Of a stretch of 64,000 bases of DNA, positions 39,936 to 48,071 are shown in pieces. The position numbers and the translations under genes are program-made. Origin of the DNA: Actinoplanes italicus (GTDB lineage Bacteria > Actinomycetota > Actinomycetes > Mycobacteriales > Micromonosporaceae); the NCBI RefSeq assembly GCF_003001815.1, contig NZ_PVMZ01000039.1, positions 1-64,000 on the forward strand, read 5' to 3'. Position 1 is the first letter of the stretch. Each line of letters begins with the position of its first letter. The notes under the pieces are model-generated. The model was given only the letters and a program-made list of their open reading frames with translations. It was not told the DNA's origin and searched no databases.

Positions 39936-42203
39936 TCAGAGGGTGAGGGTCCAGGTGTTGATGTAGCCGGTGTCGGCGGACGCGGCGTCCTGAACCCGGA
40001 GGTTCCAGGTGCCGTTGGCCGCCTCGGACGACAGGTTGGTGGTGAAGGTGGTGACGATGTTGTCGGCGCTGCCGCCCGACCGGTTACGCAGGGTGTAGAC
40101 GCTGCCGTCCGGGGCGACCAGGGCGACGACGAGGTCACCGCTGTAGGTGTGAACGATGTTCACGGCGACCGAGCTGGTAGCCGAGGCGTTACGGGCACAG
40201 CCGCTGATCGTCACCGGGGACGTCACCGTGGTGTTGTCCGGGATCGCCACGTCGTTGCCGTTGGTGGCCGAGCAGCCCGCCGGGCCGTTGACGGTCAGGG
40301 CGAACGTCGCCGAGCGGGTGACCGAGCCGCCGGCGCCGTTGAGGCTCACCGAGTACGTGCCAGCCGGGGTGCTCGCCGAGGTGGCGATGGTGACGGTGGA
40401 GGTGCCGCCGGCGGTGACCGACGCGGGGCTGAACGTGGCCGTGGCGCCGGTCGGCAGGCCGGAGGCGCTGAACGTCACGGTCTGGGCGCTGCCGTTGGTG
40501 ACGGCCGTGCTGACGGTGGCGGTGGCCGACGAGCCCGGGTTCACCGCGGCGGAGGCCGGGGCGACGCTGACCGAGAAGTCGTTGCCGACCGGGCATGCGG
40601 TGTCGTTGCCGGCGACGTTGACCGAGGTCCAGGCGGCCTGGACGGTGCGGTACTCGGTGGAGCACTGGCCGTACAGGTCGGTAGCGGCCCGCAGGGTGTA
40701 GGCGCGGGACGTGTTCGCCGGGGTGCTGCTGTTGACGTACCGCGTGTTCGAGGTGAAGTAGACGTCGAGGGCGCGGTACCAGATGGCGGCGGCCTTGTCC
40801 CGGCCGATGCCGGTCACGGCGGCGGCGGAGCCACACAGCGGCGAGGTGCCGAACGCGGTGGCGCCGGAGCCCTCGGCCAGGTTGAAGAAGAAGTGGTTGG
40901 CCGGGCCGGAGGAGTAGTGCACGTCGATGCTGTTGGTGTTGGTCGCCCAGCAGCCGTGGGACGAGCCGTCCAGCGTCGGGTTGTACATGTACCGCAGCGG
41001 CGTGCCGTTGCCCCGGATGTTGATCTTCTCGCCGATCTGGTAGTCACCCGGGTCGGCGCTGGTGTTGGCGTAGAACTCGACCATCGAGCCGAAGATGTCG
41101 CTGGTGGCCTCGTTGAGGCCGCCCGACTCGCCGGAGTAGGTGAGGCCGCCGGAGACCACGTTCTCGGTGACACCGTGCGCCATCTCGTGACCGGCCACGT
41201 CGAGCGAGACCAGCGGGCGGGTGTTGCCCGAGCCGTCACCGTAGGTCATCTGGGAGCCGTCCCAGAACGCGTTGACGTACGCGCTGCCGTAGTGGACACG
41301 CGACGGGACGCCGGTGCCGTTGCCGAAGATGCCGTTGCGGCCGTGCACGTTCTTGAAGTAGTCGAACGTCTTGGCGGCGCCGAAGTGGGCGTCGACGGCG
41401 GCGGACGCCCGGTCGCTGGTCGCGCCGTTGCCCCAGTTGTTGTCGGCGTCGGTGAAGGTGGTGCAGGTGCCGCTGGTGCGGTTGTTCATGTCGCAGGTAC
41501 GGCCGCTGCCGTGCGACGGGTCGATCATGCTGTAGGTCGAGCCGGAGAGTGTGGTGTCGACGGAGACGCTGCCCGAGTAAACGCTCGCGCCGGTGCCGGC
41601 GACCGTCTCGACGTCGTCGAACTCGCCGATGTACGCCCCGGTCTGCGCGTCGGAGATGACGTGCAGCGTCGACGGGGTCTGCTTGTCCTCGGCCCAGCCG
41701 GTGACGACGGTCTCCCAGGCCAGGCGGCCGGCGCCGGTGCTGGCGTCGACGAACAGTTCGGGGGCGGCCGAGCCGGTGATCTCACCGGAGAAGCGGGCCT
41801 TGGCCGCCTTCTCCGCCTTCTCCGCGCTCACCTTGGCGGTGGTGCCGAGGGTGAGCGGGGCGTCGAGGCCGACCGAGGTGCCGTCGTAGGCGCCGCCCGG
41901 CTTGGTGTGCACGACGAAGTCACCGCCGTAGACGCGCAGGCCCCGGTACTCACGGGTGTAGCGGACGTGCGCGGCGCCGTTGGCATCCACCTTGGTGCGG
42001 TACACGGAGTAGGACTCGCCGGCCCCGGCCTCGATGTCGGCGGGACGCGCCGCGACGATGTCGTCCGCGCGGTCGACCGCCTGCGCCTCGGAGGGCGGCG
42101 CGGCGGGGGTGGGCGGCGGTGCCGCGGCGCTGCTCGCGGCGGTGGCCGCGAGGGCGCTGCCGACCAGCAGGGTGACGCCGGTCAGAGCAATGGCTTTTTT
42201 CAC
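39936..42203 (-). CDS. Secreted M4 (thermolysin-family) metalloprotease with P-domain
   Basis: A 755-residue exported preproprotease. It has a signal peptide (VKKAIALTGVTLLVGSALAATAASS), an FTP/PepSY-type propeptide to about residue 195, and an M4 catalytic domain with the zinc motif HEMAHGVTE and the third ligand in GGLNEATSD; HYSSGPANHFFF carries the substrate-binding histidine. An Ig-like serine/threonine-rich module (about residues 535-630) and a C-terminal proprotein-convertase P-domain (VNIVHTYSGDLVVALVAPDGS...GTWNLRVQDAASADTGYINTWTLTL) follow. GTG 42203 is chosen because GGGGAGG lies 6 nt upstream; ATG 42227 lacks such a site. A CebR-like box is 117 bp upstream. Confidence 0.95.
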   Translation of the reverse strand: MKKAIALTGVTLLVGSALAATAASSAAAPPPTPAAPPSEAQAVDRADDIVAARPADIEAGAGESYSVYRTKVDANGAAHVRYTREYRGLRVYGGDFVVHTKPGGAYDGTSVGLDAPLTLGTTAKVSAEKAEKAAKARFSGEITGSAAPELFVDASTGAGRLAWETVVTGWAEDKQTPSTLHVISDAQTGAYIGEFDDVETVAGTGASVYSGSVSVDTTLSGSTYSMIDPSHGSGRTCDMNNRTSGTCTTFTDADNNWGNGATSDRASAAVDAHFGAAKTFDYFKNVHGRNGIFGNGTGVPSRVHYGSAYVNAFWDGSQMTYGDGSGNTRPLVSLDVAGHEMAHGVTENVVSGGLTYSGESGGLNEATSDIFGSMVEFYANTSADPGDYQIGEKINIRGNGTPLRYMYNPTLDGSSHGCWATNTNSIDVHYSSGPANHFFFNLAEGSGATAFGTSPLCGSAAAVTGIGRDKAAAIWYRALDVYFTSNTRYVNSSTPANTSRAYTLRAATDLYGQCSTEYRTVQAAWTSVNVAGNDTACPVGNDFSVSVAPASAAVNPGSSATATVSTAVTNGSAQTVTFSASGLPTGATATFSPASVTAGGTSTVTIATSASTPAGTYSVSLNGAGGSVTRSATFALTVNGPAGCSATNGNDVAIPDNTTVTSPVTISGCARNASATSSVAVNIVHTYSGDLVVALVAPDGSVYTLRNRSGGSADNIVTTFTTNLSSEAANGTWNLRVQDAASADTGYINTWTLTL

Positions 42204-42319
42204 TCGGTTCCTCCCCGAACCAGACATTTACGCATGGCAATGCGTGAATTCATTATGAGGATCGGATAATGAACGGCGTATATATCTTCGGGGTCATACC
42301 GTCGTGACACATCAGGGCC

Positions 42320-42331
42320 GGGAGCGCTCCC
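42320..42331. promoter_or_regulatory. CebR-like palindrome between protease and histidine kinase genes
   Basis: GGGAGCGCTCCC is a perfect 12-bp palindrome, identical to the core of the CebR operator (TGGGAGCGCTCCCA) but flanked by C on both sides. It lies 117 bp from the protease start and 72 bp from the kinase start, so either or both may be controlled by a LacI-family regulator. Confidence 0.55.
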
Positions 42332-42402
42332 CTGAGCGAGCGGCGGCCGGATCGACGAGATCGGGCGCTACAACCGCTGAACCGGTGGTCGAATAAGAAG
42401 AC

Positions 42403-44388
42403 ATGGTCAGTCCGCTGTTCGAGGAGACGTCCGTGATGCGGGCCGCCCACCGGGCGCCGCGTCACGGCGAGGAACAGTCACGGGCGGCCTTCGAGGCCAG
42501 CCCGTCCGGCATGATCATCACCGGCGTCGACGGGCGGTTCGAGCGGGTCAACCCGGCCTTCGCGCGGATGCTCGGCCGCACCGTCGAGGAACTGCACGGC
42601 CGCGACCACCGCGAGTTCACCCACCCCGAGGACCTGACGGCCGGAACCGGTGACACCCTCGGTGAGCTCGAGAAACGGTTCCTGCGACCGGACGGCACGG
42701 TGGTCTGGGCACGGGTCACGACCACCGCGATCACCGGACCGGACGGCCGGGCACAGCGTCTCCTGCAGGCCGAGGACATCACCGCCCGCAAGGACGCCGA
42801 GGCACGTGCCGCGCGCGAGACCGACCGGCTGCGGAGCATCATCGCCATCCAGCGGGAGGTCGCCGCCGCGGCCGCCGACCGCGACACCGCCCTGCGGCTC
42901 GTGGTGCAGCGGGCCATGGAATCCCTGCCTGCCGCGGAGGGCGCCATCATCGGCATGGTCGACGGCGACGAGCTGTATCCGGCGGCCACGGTCGGCGCGC
43001 TGACCGCCAGCAGCGACATGCGGGTGCGCGTCGACGGCTCGCTCGCCGGGCAGGTCGTGACCAGTGGGAAGACCCTGCGCTGCGACGACATCGGCACCGA
43101 CGTGCGGGTCGACCGGGACAACAGCCGGTCCGCCGGCGTCCGATCGATGATCATCGCGCCACTCTTCGCCGACGGCCGCGTCTTCGGCACACTGGGCGTC
43201 TGCAGCGGCCTGCCGTACGGGTTCGGCGACGCCGACACCGAACAGCTGACCCTGCTCGCCGACGCGCTCACCGGCGCCCTGCGGGCCAACGCCGCGGTGA
43301 CGGCCCTCGAGATCAGCGAGACCCGGTTCCGCTCGGCGTTCGACAACAGCCCGCTCGGCATGGTGCTGACCGGCCTGCGGGAGGACAACCTGGGCGTGGT
43401 CCTGCGGGCCAACCCGGCGATGGCCGCGATCACCGGCTACCCCGTCGAGCGGCTCGCCGGGATGCGCATCCACGACTTCCACCATCCCGACGAGCACGCC
43501 GCCACCGACCGGGTGCTCGACGAGCTGAGCCGGACCTCCCTCGACACGTACGCCGTCGCCAAGCGGTACCGGCACGCCGACGGGCACACCCTGTGGGTAC
43601 AGGTGCACTCGGCCGTGATCCGTGACGAGCAGGGCGTCCCGCTGCACGTCGTCGCCCAGGTCCAGGACGTGACCGACCAGCGCCGGACCGAGCAGGCGCT
43701 CGCTGACCGCAACCGTGAGCTGGAGGGCGCCAACCACCTCAAGCAGGATCTGATGGGGATGCTGGGGCACGAGATCGGCAACCCGCTGACGTCCATCCTC
43801 GGCAGCACAGAGATCTTCGCCGACTGCTGGGACGAGCTGACCGCCACCCAGCAGCGCGCCATGCTCGCGACGATCGCCCGTAACGCCAACCAGATCGACG
43901 GCATCGTGCACGAGGTCCTCACGCTGGTGACCCTCGATGCCGGGCGGATCACCGCGACACCCGAACCGGTCGGTGTCCAGGAGCATCTGACGCTCGTCCT
44001 GGCGAACACCGGCACCTCGGCACTGCTGGACTGCGCGGCCGGGATCACCGTGTCGGTGCAGCCCGGTCATCTGTCCCAGATCGTGACGAACCTGCTGTCC
44101 AACGCCCGCAAGTACGGAGGTGGCGCCACCATGCTGACGGTCGGCACGGACGGGCCGACCGTGCGGATCGCGGTCCACGACGGCGGTCCGGGCGTACCCG
44201 ATGCGCTACGCCCGCTCCTGTTCGAACGGTTCAGCCGGGCCTTGGACACCACGAAGACGGTCAAGGGCACCGGTCTGGGCCTGTACATCGTGCGCGAACT
44301 CGCCCGCGCGAACGGCGGCGACGTCCACTACGAGCCGGCGCCGGACGGCGGCTCGATCTTCGTACTGAGCCTCCCCGGGGCCTTCTGA
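42403..44388 (+). CDS. PAS-GAF-PAS sensor histidine kinase
   Basis: A 661-residue soluble histidine kinase. A PAS domain (about residues 25-130: AAFEASPSGMIITGVDGRFERVNPAFARML) is followed by a GAF domain (about 150-290: ESLPAAEGAIIGMVDGDELYPAATVG...MIIAPLFADGRVFGTLGVCS) and a second PAS domain (about 305-425). The HisKA domain has the H-box LMGMLGHEIGNPLTSILG, and the ATPase domain shows NLLSNARKYGGG and GTGLGLYIVRELA. GAGGAG precedes GTG 42433/ATG 42436, which may be the true start; ATG 42403 lacks a clear site. The kinase core is closely similar to that encoded at 48072-50666. No response regulator is beside it. Its 3' end overlaps the converging STAS gene by 61 bp. Confidence 0.9.
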   Translation: MVSPLFEETSVMRAAHRAPRHGEEQSRAAFEASPSGMIITGVDGRFERVNPAFARMLGRTVEELHGRDHREFTHPEDLTAGTGDTLGELEKRFLRPDGTVVWARVTTTAITGPDGRAQRLLQAEDITARKDAEARAARETDRLRSIIAIQREVAAAAADRDTALRLVVQRAMESLPAAEGAIIGMVDGDELYPAATVGALTASSDMRVRVDGSLAGQVVTSGKTLRCDDIGTDVRVDRDNSRSAGVRSMIIAPLFADGRVFGTLGVCSGLPYGFGDADTEQLTLLADALTGALRANAAVTALEISETRFRSAFDNSPLGMVLTGLREDNLGVVLRANPAMAAITGYPVERLAGMRIHDFHHPDEHAATDRVLDELSRTSLDTYAVAKRYRHADGHTLWVQVHSAVIRDEQGVPLHVVAQVQDVTDQRRTEQALADRNRELEGANHLKQDLMGMLGHEIGNPLTSILGSTEIFADCWDELTATQQRAMLATIARNANQIDGIVHEVLTLVTLDAGRITATPEPVGVQEHLTLVLANTGTSALLDCAAGITVSVQPGHLSQIVTNLLSNARKYGGGATMLTVGTDGPTVRIAVHDGGPGVPDALRPLLFERFSRALDTTKTVKGTGLGLYIVRELARANGGDVHYEPAPDGGSIFVLSLPGAF

Positions 44389-44723
44389 CGCACGCCGAGG
44401 ATGTCGATCAGGCCGGAGATCCGCAGCACCTGACAAACCACCTCGGACGGGTCGACGATCGCGAACGTACTGCCGGCCCCCTCCACGTCGTGCAGGCAGC
44501 CGATCAGGCACCGCACTCCCGCCGCGTCCAGGAACGTCACGGCGGCCAGATCCAGTTCCACCGCCGAAGGGGTGGCCGCGGCCAGGCCCGCGACGAGCTG
44601 TCCGTGCAGTTCGGCGGCACTGATCGCGTCCAGCTCACCGGTCAGCACGAGCCGGAGCAGCCGTTGAGCGCCGACCTGCTGCACGACGATCCACAGGGCG
44701 GGCGTGTCGCCGTACGACATCAT
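44328..44723 (-). CDS. STAS-domain anti-sigma factor antagonist-like protein
   Basis: A 131-residue protein with one STAS domain (LLRLVLTGELDAISAAELHGQLVAGL...VELDLAAVTFLDAAGVRCLIGCLHDVEG). The serine phosphorylated in SpoIIAA/RsbV (in DSSG) is Ala here (LDAAGV), so it probably cannot be switched off by an anti-sigma kinase in the usual way. It is coupled to the SpoIIE-type phosphatase gene by a 4-base overlap (44720-44723). A disordered C-terminal tail (KAPGRLSTKIEPPSGAGS) runs into the converging kinase gene. Confidence 0.9.
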   Translation of the reverse strand: MMSYGDTPALWIVVQQVGAQRLLRLVLTGELDAISAAELHGQLVAGLAAATPSAVELDLAAVTFLDAAGVRCLIGCLHDVEGAGSTFAIVDPSEVVCQVLRISGLIDILGVRQKAPGRLSTKIEPPSGAGS

Positions 44724-46705
44724 GAGCTCTTCCCGGTGTCATGGGCTATGGCGACGAGACTGAGCACGTGCTGCGCCACGGTGCCCGACGGCGCGAACAG
44801 GCGCAGCTGCCGCCCGTGCTCCCGGCTCATCGCGGTGGCCTGCTGCAGGACGGCTACCCCGGCGCTGGCCAGTACGGTCACCCCGGTGAGGTCCACGGTG
44901 AGGTCCCGTGTGCCGCCGGCGGTCAGCCGCCGTAGTTCGCGGGCCATCATTCCGCTGGTCAGCGCGGTCACCGGCCCGTCCAGGCGGATCGCGGGCGGCG
45001 GACCGGCCGGCTGTTCGAGGATGAGCAGCAGCTCCGGGTCGGTCCGGCCCCGGCCGGGCGGCGGCACCGGCGCGAGCCCGTCCGCGTCGAGGAGCCGGGC
45101 CGGACCGGCGAGCCGGTGCGTCAGGGTGGCCGTGGTGCCACCCGCGCCGTGGTCGATGCGCAGGTCGTCGACCATCGCCCCGGCCATCACGAGTCCCAGG
45201 CCCCGGCGCTGCCCGCTGATCGCCGGCGACCGCTCCCGCCACCGGCCGCGGTCGCAGACCTCGATCCGTACGGTCCCGTCCTCCCGCAGTTCGCCGGTCA
45301 CCGTGAGCGGGCCGGGTTCATCGGCGTACGCGTGGTCGACCACGTTGGTGACCAGCTCACCGATGGCGTGCTGGACCGCGACGAGATCACCGCTGCCGCC
45401 TCCCACCCCGGCCAGCCAGCCCGCGACCGTGCGGTGCACGGCACGGACCGAGTCCGGTGTCGCGGCCGTCTCCAGATCCACCCCCGGAGCCGGCGGGGTC
45501 CGCTGGGCCGCCAGGATGGTGATGTCGTCGGCGTGACCGGTAGCGCGTACCAGGAGTTCGATGGTCTGGTCGCAGACCCGCCGTGCCGCGGTCGCCTCCG
45601 GGTCCGGCAGCGCCCGGTCGGCGGCCGCGTCCGACGCCACCTGCAGCAGCTCGGCCACCGCCTGTCCGTGATGGCGGCCCGGACGCTCGAGGATCCCGTC
45701 GCTGTACAGCACCAGCACCGCGCCCTCGTCCAGTTGCGCGTCCGCGACGACCGGTGGCCGCCCGGACGCCAGCGGCCCGGATCCGGTCGGCGGCAGATAG
45801 CGCGCGTCGCTGCCCGGAGCAGCGATCAGTGGCGGCGGGTGACCGGCGGTGCAGTAGCGGATCGAACCGTCCGCGGTGTCCAGCACGGCCACGCAGACCG
45901 TGGCGGCGCGGGCGCCCGGCACCCGTGCGGCCACCCGGTCGGCGGCCGCCAGCGCCGCCACGATGTCGCCGTCCTCTTCGAGCCGGTCGTGCAGGACGGC
46001 CCTCAGCTGGCTCATCGTGGCCGAGGCGGCGACGCCGTGCCCGACCACGTCGCCGACGACCAGCGCCACCCGGCCGGCGGGCAGCACGACCGCGTCGAAC
46101 CAGTCGCCGCCGGCTGCGGTGTCCGCCTCCGCGGGCAGGTAGGAGGCGGCGATCCGGGCCTGCGGCAGCACCGGCAGGCCGGCCGGGAGCAGGGCCCGTT
46201 GCAGCGACGCGATCACGTCGGCGGCGTGCGCGTACCGCTGCTCGGCCAGTTCGGCGCGCTCCTGGGCGGCATGCCGTTCGCGTACCCGGTCGGAGACGTC
46301 GGTGACGATGACGATCATGCTGCGGTCCGGCGCTGCCGCCGACCGGTGCGGCAGGAACTCGCAGTTCAGCGACACCTCGATCGCCTCGGCGGTCTCCTGG
46401 TCGACCAGGTGCATCCGCCATTCCCGGATCGTCTCCGGCACGCCCGAGGCGTACACCCGGTCCAGCATCTCGTAGACCTGCTGCCCAGCCAGCTCAGGGA
46501 ACAGCTCACGGGTCGGGGCGCCGCCCGGCGCGGGCCGCCCGGTCAGAGCCCGGTAGGCCGTGTTGGCGGCCACCACGCGGTGTTCCGGGCCCTGGGTGAC
46601 GGCTACGGCGATGGGCAACGCGTCGAAGACGCCACGGACGAATTCGGCGTCACCGACCACACGGTCACGCTCGTCGGGCTTCTCCACCGCCATGCTGGGG
46701 TACAA
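44720..46705 (-). CDS. PAS / SpoIIE phosphatase / HATPase / STAS multidomain regulator
   Basis: A 661-residue fusion that collects a whole partner-switching module. Residues about 20-145 form a PAS domain (ALPIAVAVTQGPEHRVVAANTAYRAL). Residues about 185-400 form a PP2C-type SpoIIE phosphatase (AGGDWFDAVVLPAGRVALVVGDVVGHGVAAS...VLVLYSDGILERPG...GHADDITILAAQ). Residues about 410-535 form an RsbW-like HATPase anti-sigma domain (QHAIGELVTNVVDHAYAD...RRGLGLVMAGAMVDDL). The last 110 residues form a STAS domain (RDLTVDLTGVTVLASAGVAVL), again without the usual DSSG serine pair. It is coupled to the STAS gene downstream and overlaps the acyltransferase gene upstream by 41 bp. ATG 46693 is an alternative start. 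Confidence 0.93.
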   Translation of the reverse strand: MYPSMAVEKPDERDRVVGDAEFVRGVFDALPIAVAVTQGPEHRVVAANTAYRALTGRPAPGGAPTRELFPELAGQQVYEMLDRVYASGVPETIREWRMHLVDQETAEAIEVSLNCEFLPHRSAAAPDRSMIVIVTDVSDRVRERHAAQERAELAEQRYAHAADVIASLQRALLPAGLPVLPQARIAASYLPAEADTAAGGDWFDAVVLPAGRVALVVGDVVGHGVAASATMSQLRAVLHDRLEEDGDIVAALAAADRVAARVPGARAATVCVAVLDTADGSIRYCTAGHPPPLIAAPGSDARYLPPTGSGPLASGRPPVVADAQLDEGAVLVLYSDGILERPGRHHGQAVAELLQVASDAAADRALPDPEATAARRVCDQTIELLVRATGHADDITILAAQRTPPAPGVDLETAATPDSVRAVHRTVAGWLAGVGGGSGDLVAVQHAIGELVTNVVDHAYADEPGPLTVTGELREDGTVRIEVCDRGRWRERSPAISGQRRGLGLVMAGAMVDDLRIDHGAGGTTATLTHRLAGPARLLDADGLAPVPPPGRGRTDPELLLILEQPAGPPPAIRLDGPVTALTSGMMARELRRLTAGGTRDLTVDLTGVTVLASAGVAVLQQATAMSREHGRQLRLFAPSGTVAQHVLSLVAIAHDTGKSS

Positions 46706-47906
46706 CGCCCGCCGGCTCCAACGGACGCGGGTCGGCGACGGTATTCACCGTCCCGGCGCTCGGCACGTCCGGACGGCGGGTGATCCTGACGATCCAGCGG
46801 CGGGCCGGCTCCTCGATGTACTGATGGGCACCCTCGGCGATCAGCAACAGGAAGAAAATCACGATCACCAGGGAGACGTACGGGACGAGCCCGCTGCCCT
46901 TCTCGATGAACTCGGCCGCGGGCATCTTGCCGACCAGCCACCGGTGCGTGATGTAGAGGGCGTAGCTGGCCACCCCGAGCCGCATCATCGGCGCCGTGGC
47001 CAGGAACCTGGCCATCCACCCGCGGTCGGTGGCCAGACTGACCAGCACGAGCGCGAACGGTGCCACGAAGAACAGCCCGTAGGAGGCGGTCCCCCACCCC
47101 GGGCCGGTGCTGCGGAACATCGCGAGCCCGAAGACGTAGCAGAACACGAAGGCCTGCACGAGGTGGTGCCGCCGGGTGCTCCACCCGCGGACGTGCGGGA
47201 TGAGGAACGCGACCGCCATGCCGCACACGAAGATCGGCAGGTAGCAGAGGGGGTTGCGGTAGAGCCAGCGGTGCGCCGAACCGGGGTCGGCGGCGGGCAG
47301 TGCGGACCGGCCGCTCAGGTAGAAGTACGTCCAGAGGGCGAACACGATCAGGGTCATCGCCGCGATCAGGGTGACCAGGCCCCGGGCGCCGAACCGCCGG
47401 TACAGGCGCGCGACGTACGGGATGAGGAAGGGAAAGAGCAGGTAGAAGAACATCTCGACGCCGATGGACCAACCCGGGCCGTTGTAGTAACTCTGCGCCA
47501 CCTTGATGTCGCCGCTCCACGTCTGCACGGCGAAGACGTTCTGCAGCAGCGGCACCGGATACTGGTGGCGGCCGACCACGTAGTAGTACGCCACGCAGTA
47601 GGCGATCATCGCCCAGTACAGCGGCATCACCCGCGCGATCCGCGCGACGTAGAACCGGATCGTCCGCCGTCCCTCCCAGAACCGCAGGTCAGGATAGTTG
47701 TAGGCGAGGACGACACCGGAGAGCATGAAGAACATCGGTACGCCGATGTAGCCCCACTGGGCGATCTTGGCGAGTTCCTCGGGCAGGCTGTCGGGCACCC
47801 CGGTGTGCGAGACCACGACACCTGTCGCGGCCACCGCCCGGAGTCCGGTCAGAGCCTTCATCTCGGGACGCCGCGCGTGCGGTCCCGGCGAGGTCGTCGC
47901 TGTCAC
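46665..47906 (-). CDS. Acyltransferase 3 family integral membrane protein
   Basis: A 413-residue membrane O-acyltransferase (OafA/YrhL-like), probably acetylating or acylating a cell-surface glycan or lipid. It starts MKALTGLRAVAATGVVVSHTG after a short lead, with the family histidine in VSHTG, then WGYIGVPMFFMLSGVVLAYNY, RFYVARIARVMPLYW and GPGWSIGVEMFFYLLFPFLI, and about ten membrane helices. The C-terminus is cytoplasmic. GTG 47906 follows GGGGGAACC. Its 3' end overlaps the start of the SpoIIE-type gene. No SGNH domain is fused. Confidence 0.93.
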   Translation of the reverse strand: MTATTSPGPHARRPEMKALTGLRAVAATGVVVSHTGVPDSLPEELAKIAQWGYIGVPMFFMLSGVVLAYNYPDLRFWEGRRTIRFYVARIARVMPLYWAMIAYCVAYYYVVGRHQYPVPLLQNVFAVQTWSGDIKVAQSYYNGPGWSIGVEMFFYLLFPFLIPYVARLYRRFGARGLVTLIAAMTLIVFALWTYFYLSGRSALPAADPGSAHRWLYRNPLCYLPIFVCGMAVAFLIPHVRGWSTRRHHLVQAFVFCYVFGLAMFRSTGPGWGTASYGLFFVAPFALVLVSLATDRGWMARFLATAPMMRLGVASYALYITHRWLVGKMPAAEFIEKGSGLVPYVSLVIVIFFLLLIAEGAHQYIEEPARRWIVRITRRPDVPSAGTVNTVADPRPLEPAGVVPQHGGGEARRA

Positions 47907-48071
47907 GTTCGTGGTTCCCCCGTGGTCGAGCCGTCAAGGACACGGCATTGCACCAGCGCCCGGCGAACGCCGGCACACGTACGGGATGAACGCGGGCTTA
48001 ATGGTTGGACACGACCCCTCCGTCCGGGAGGCGCGGCTCACGTCCGGCGCGTTCCAGCCGATCGTGTTCTT

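Noticed and set aside
46560..48071. Upstream extension of the second PAS kinase frame by about 500 codons
   Set aside because: It is antisense to the acyltransferase and SpoIIE-type genes and has no domain pattern; the recognisable PAS sequence begins near 48,100.
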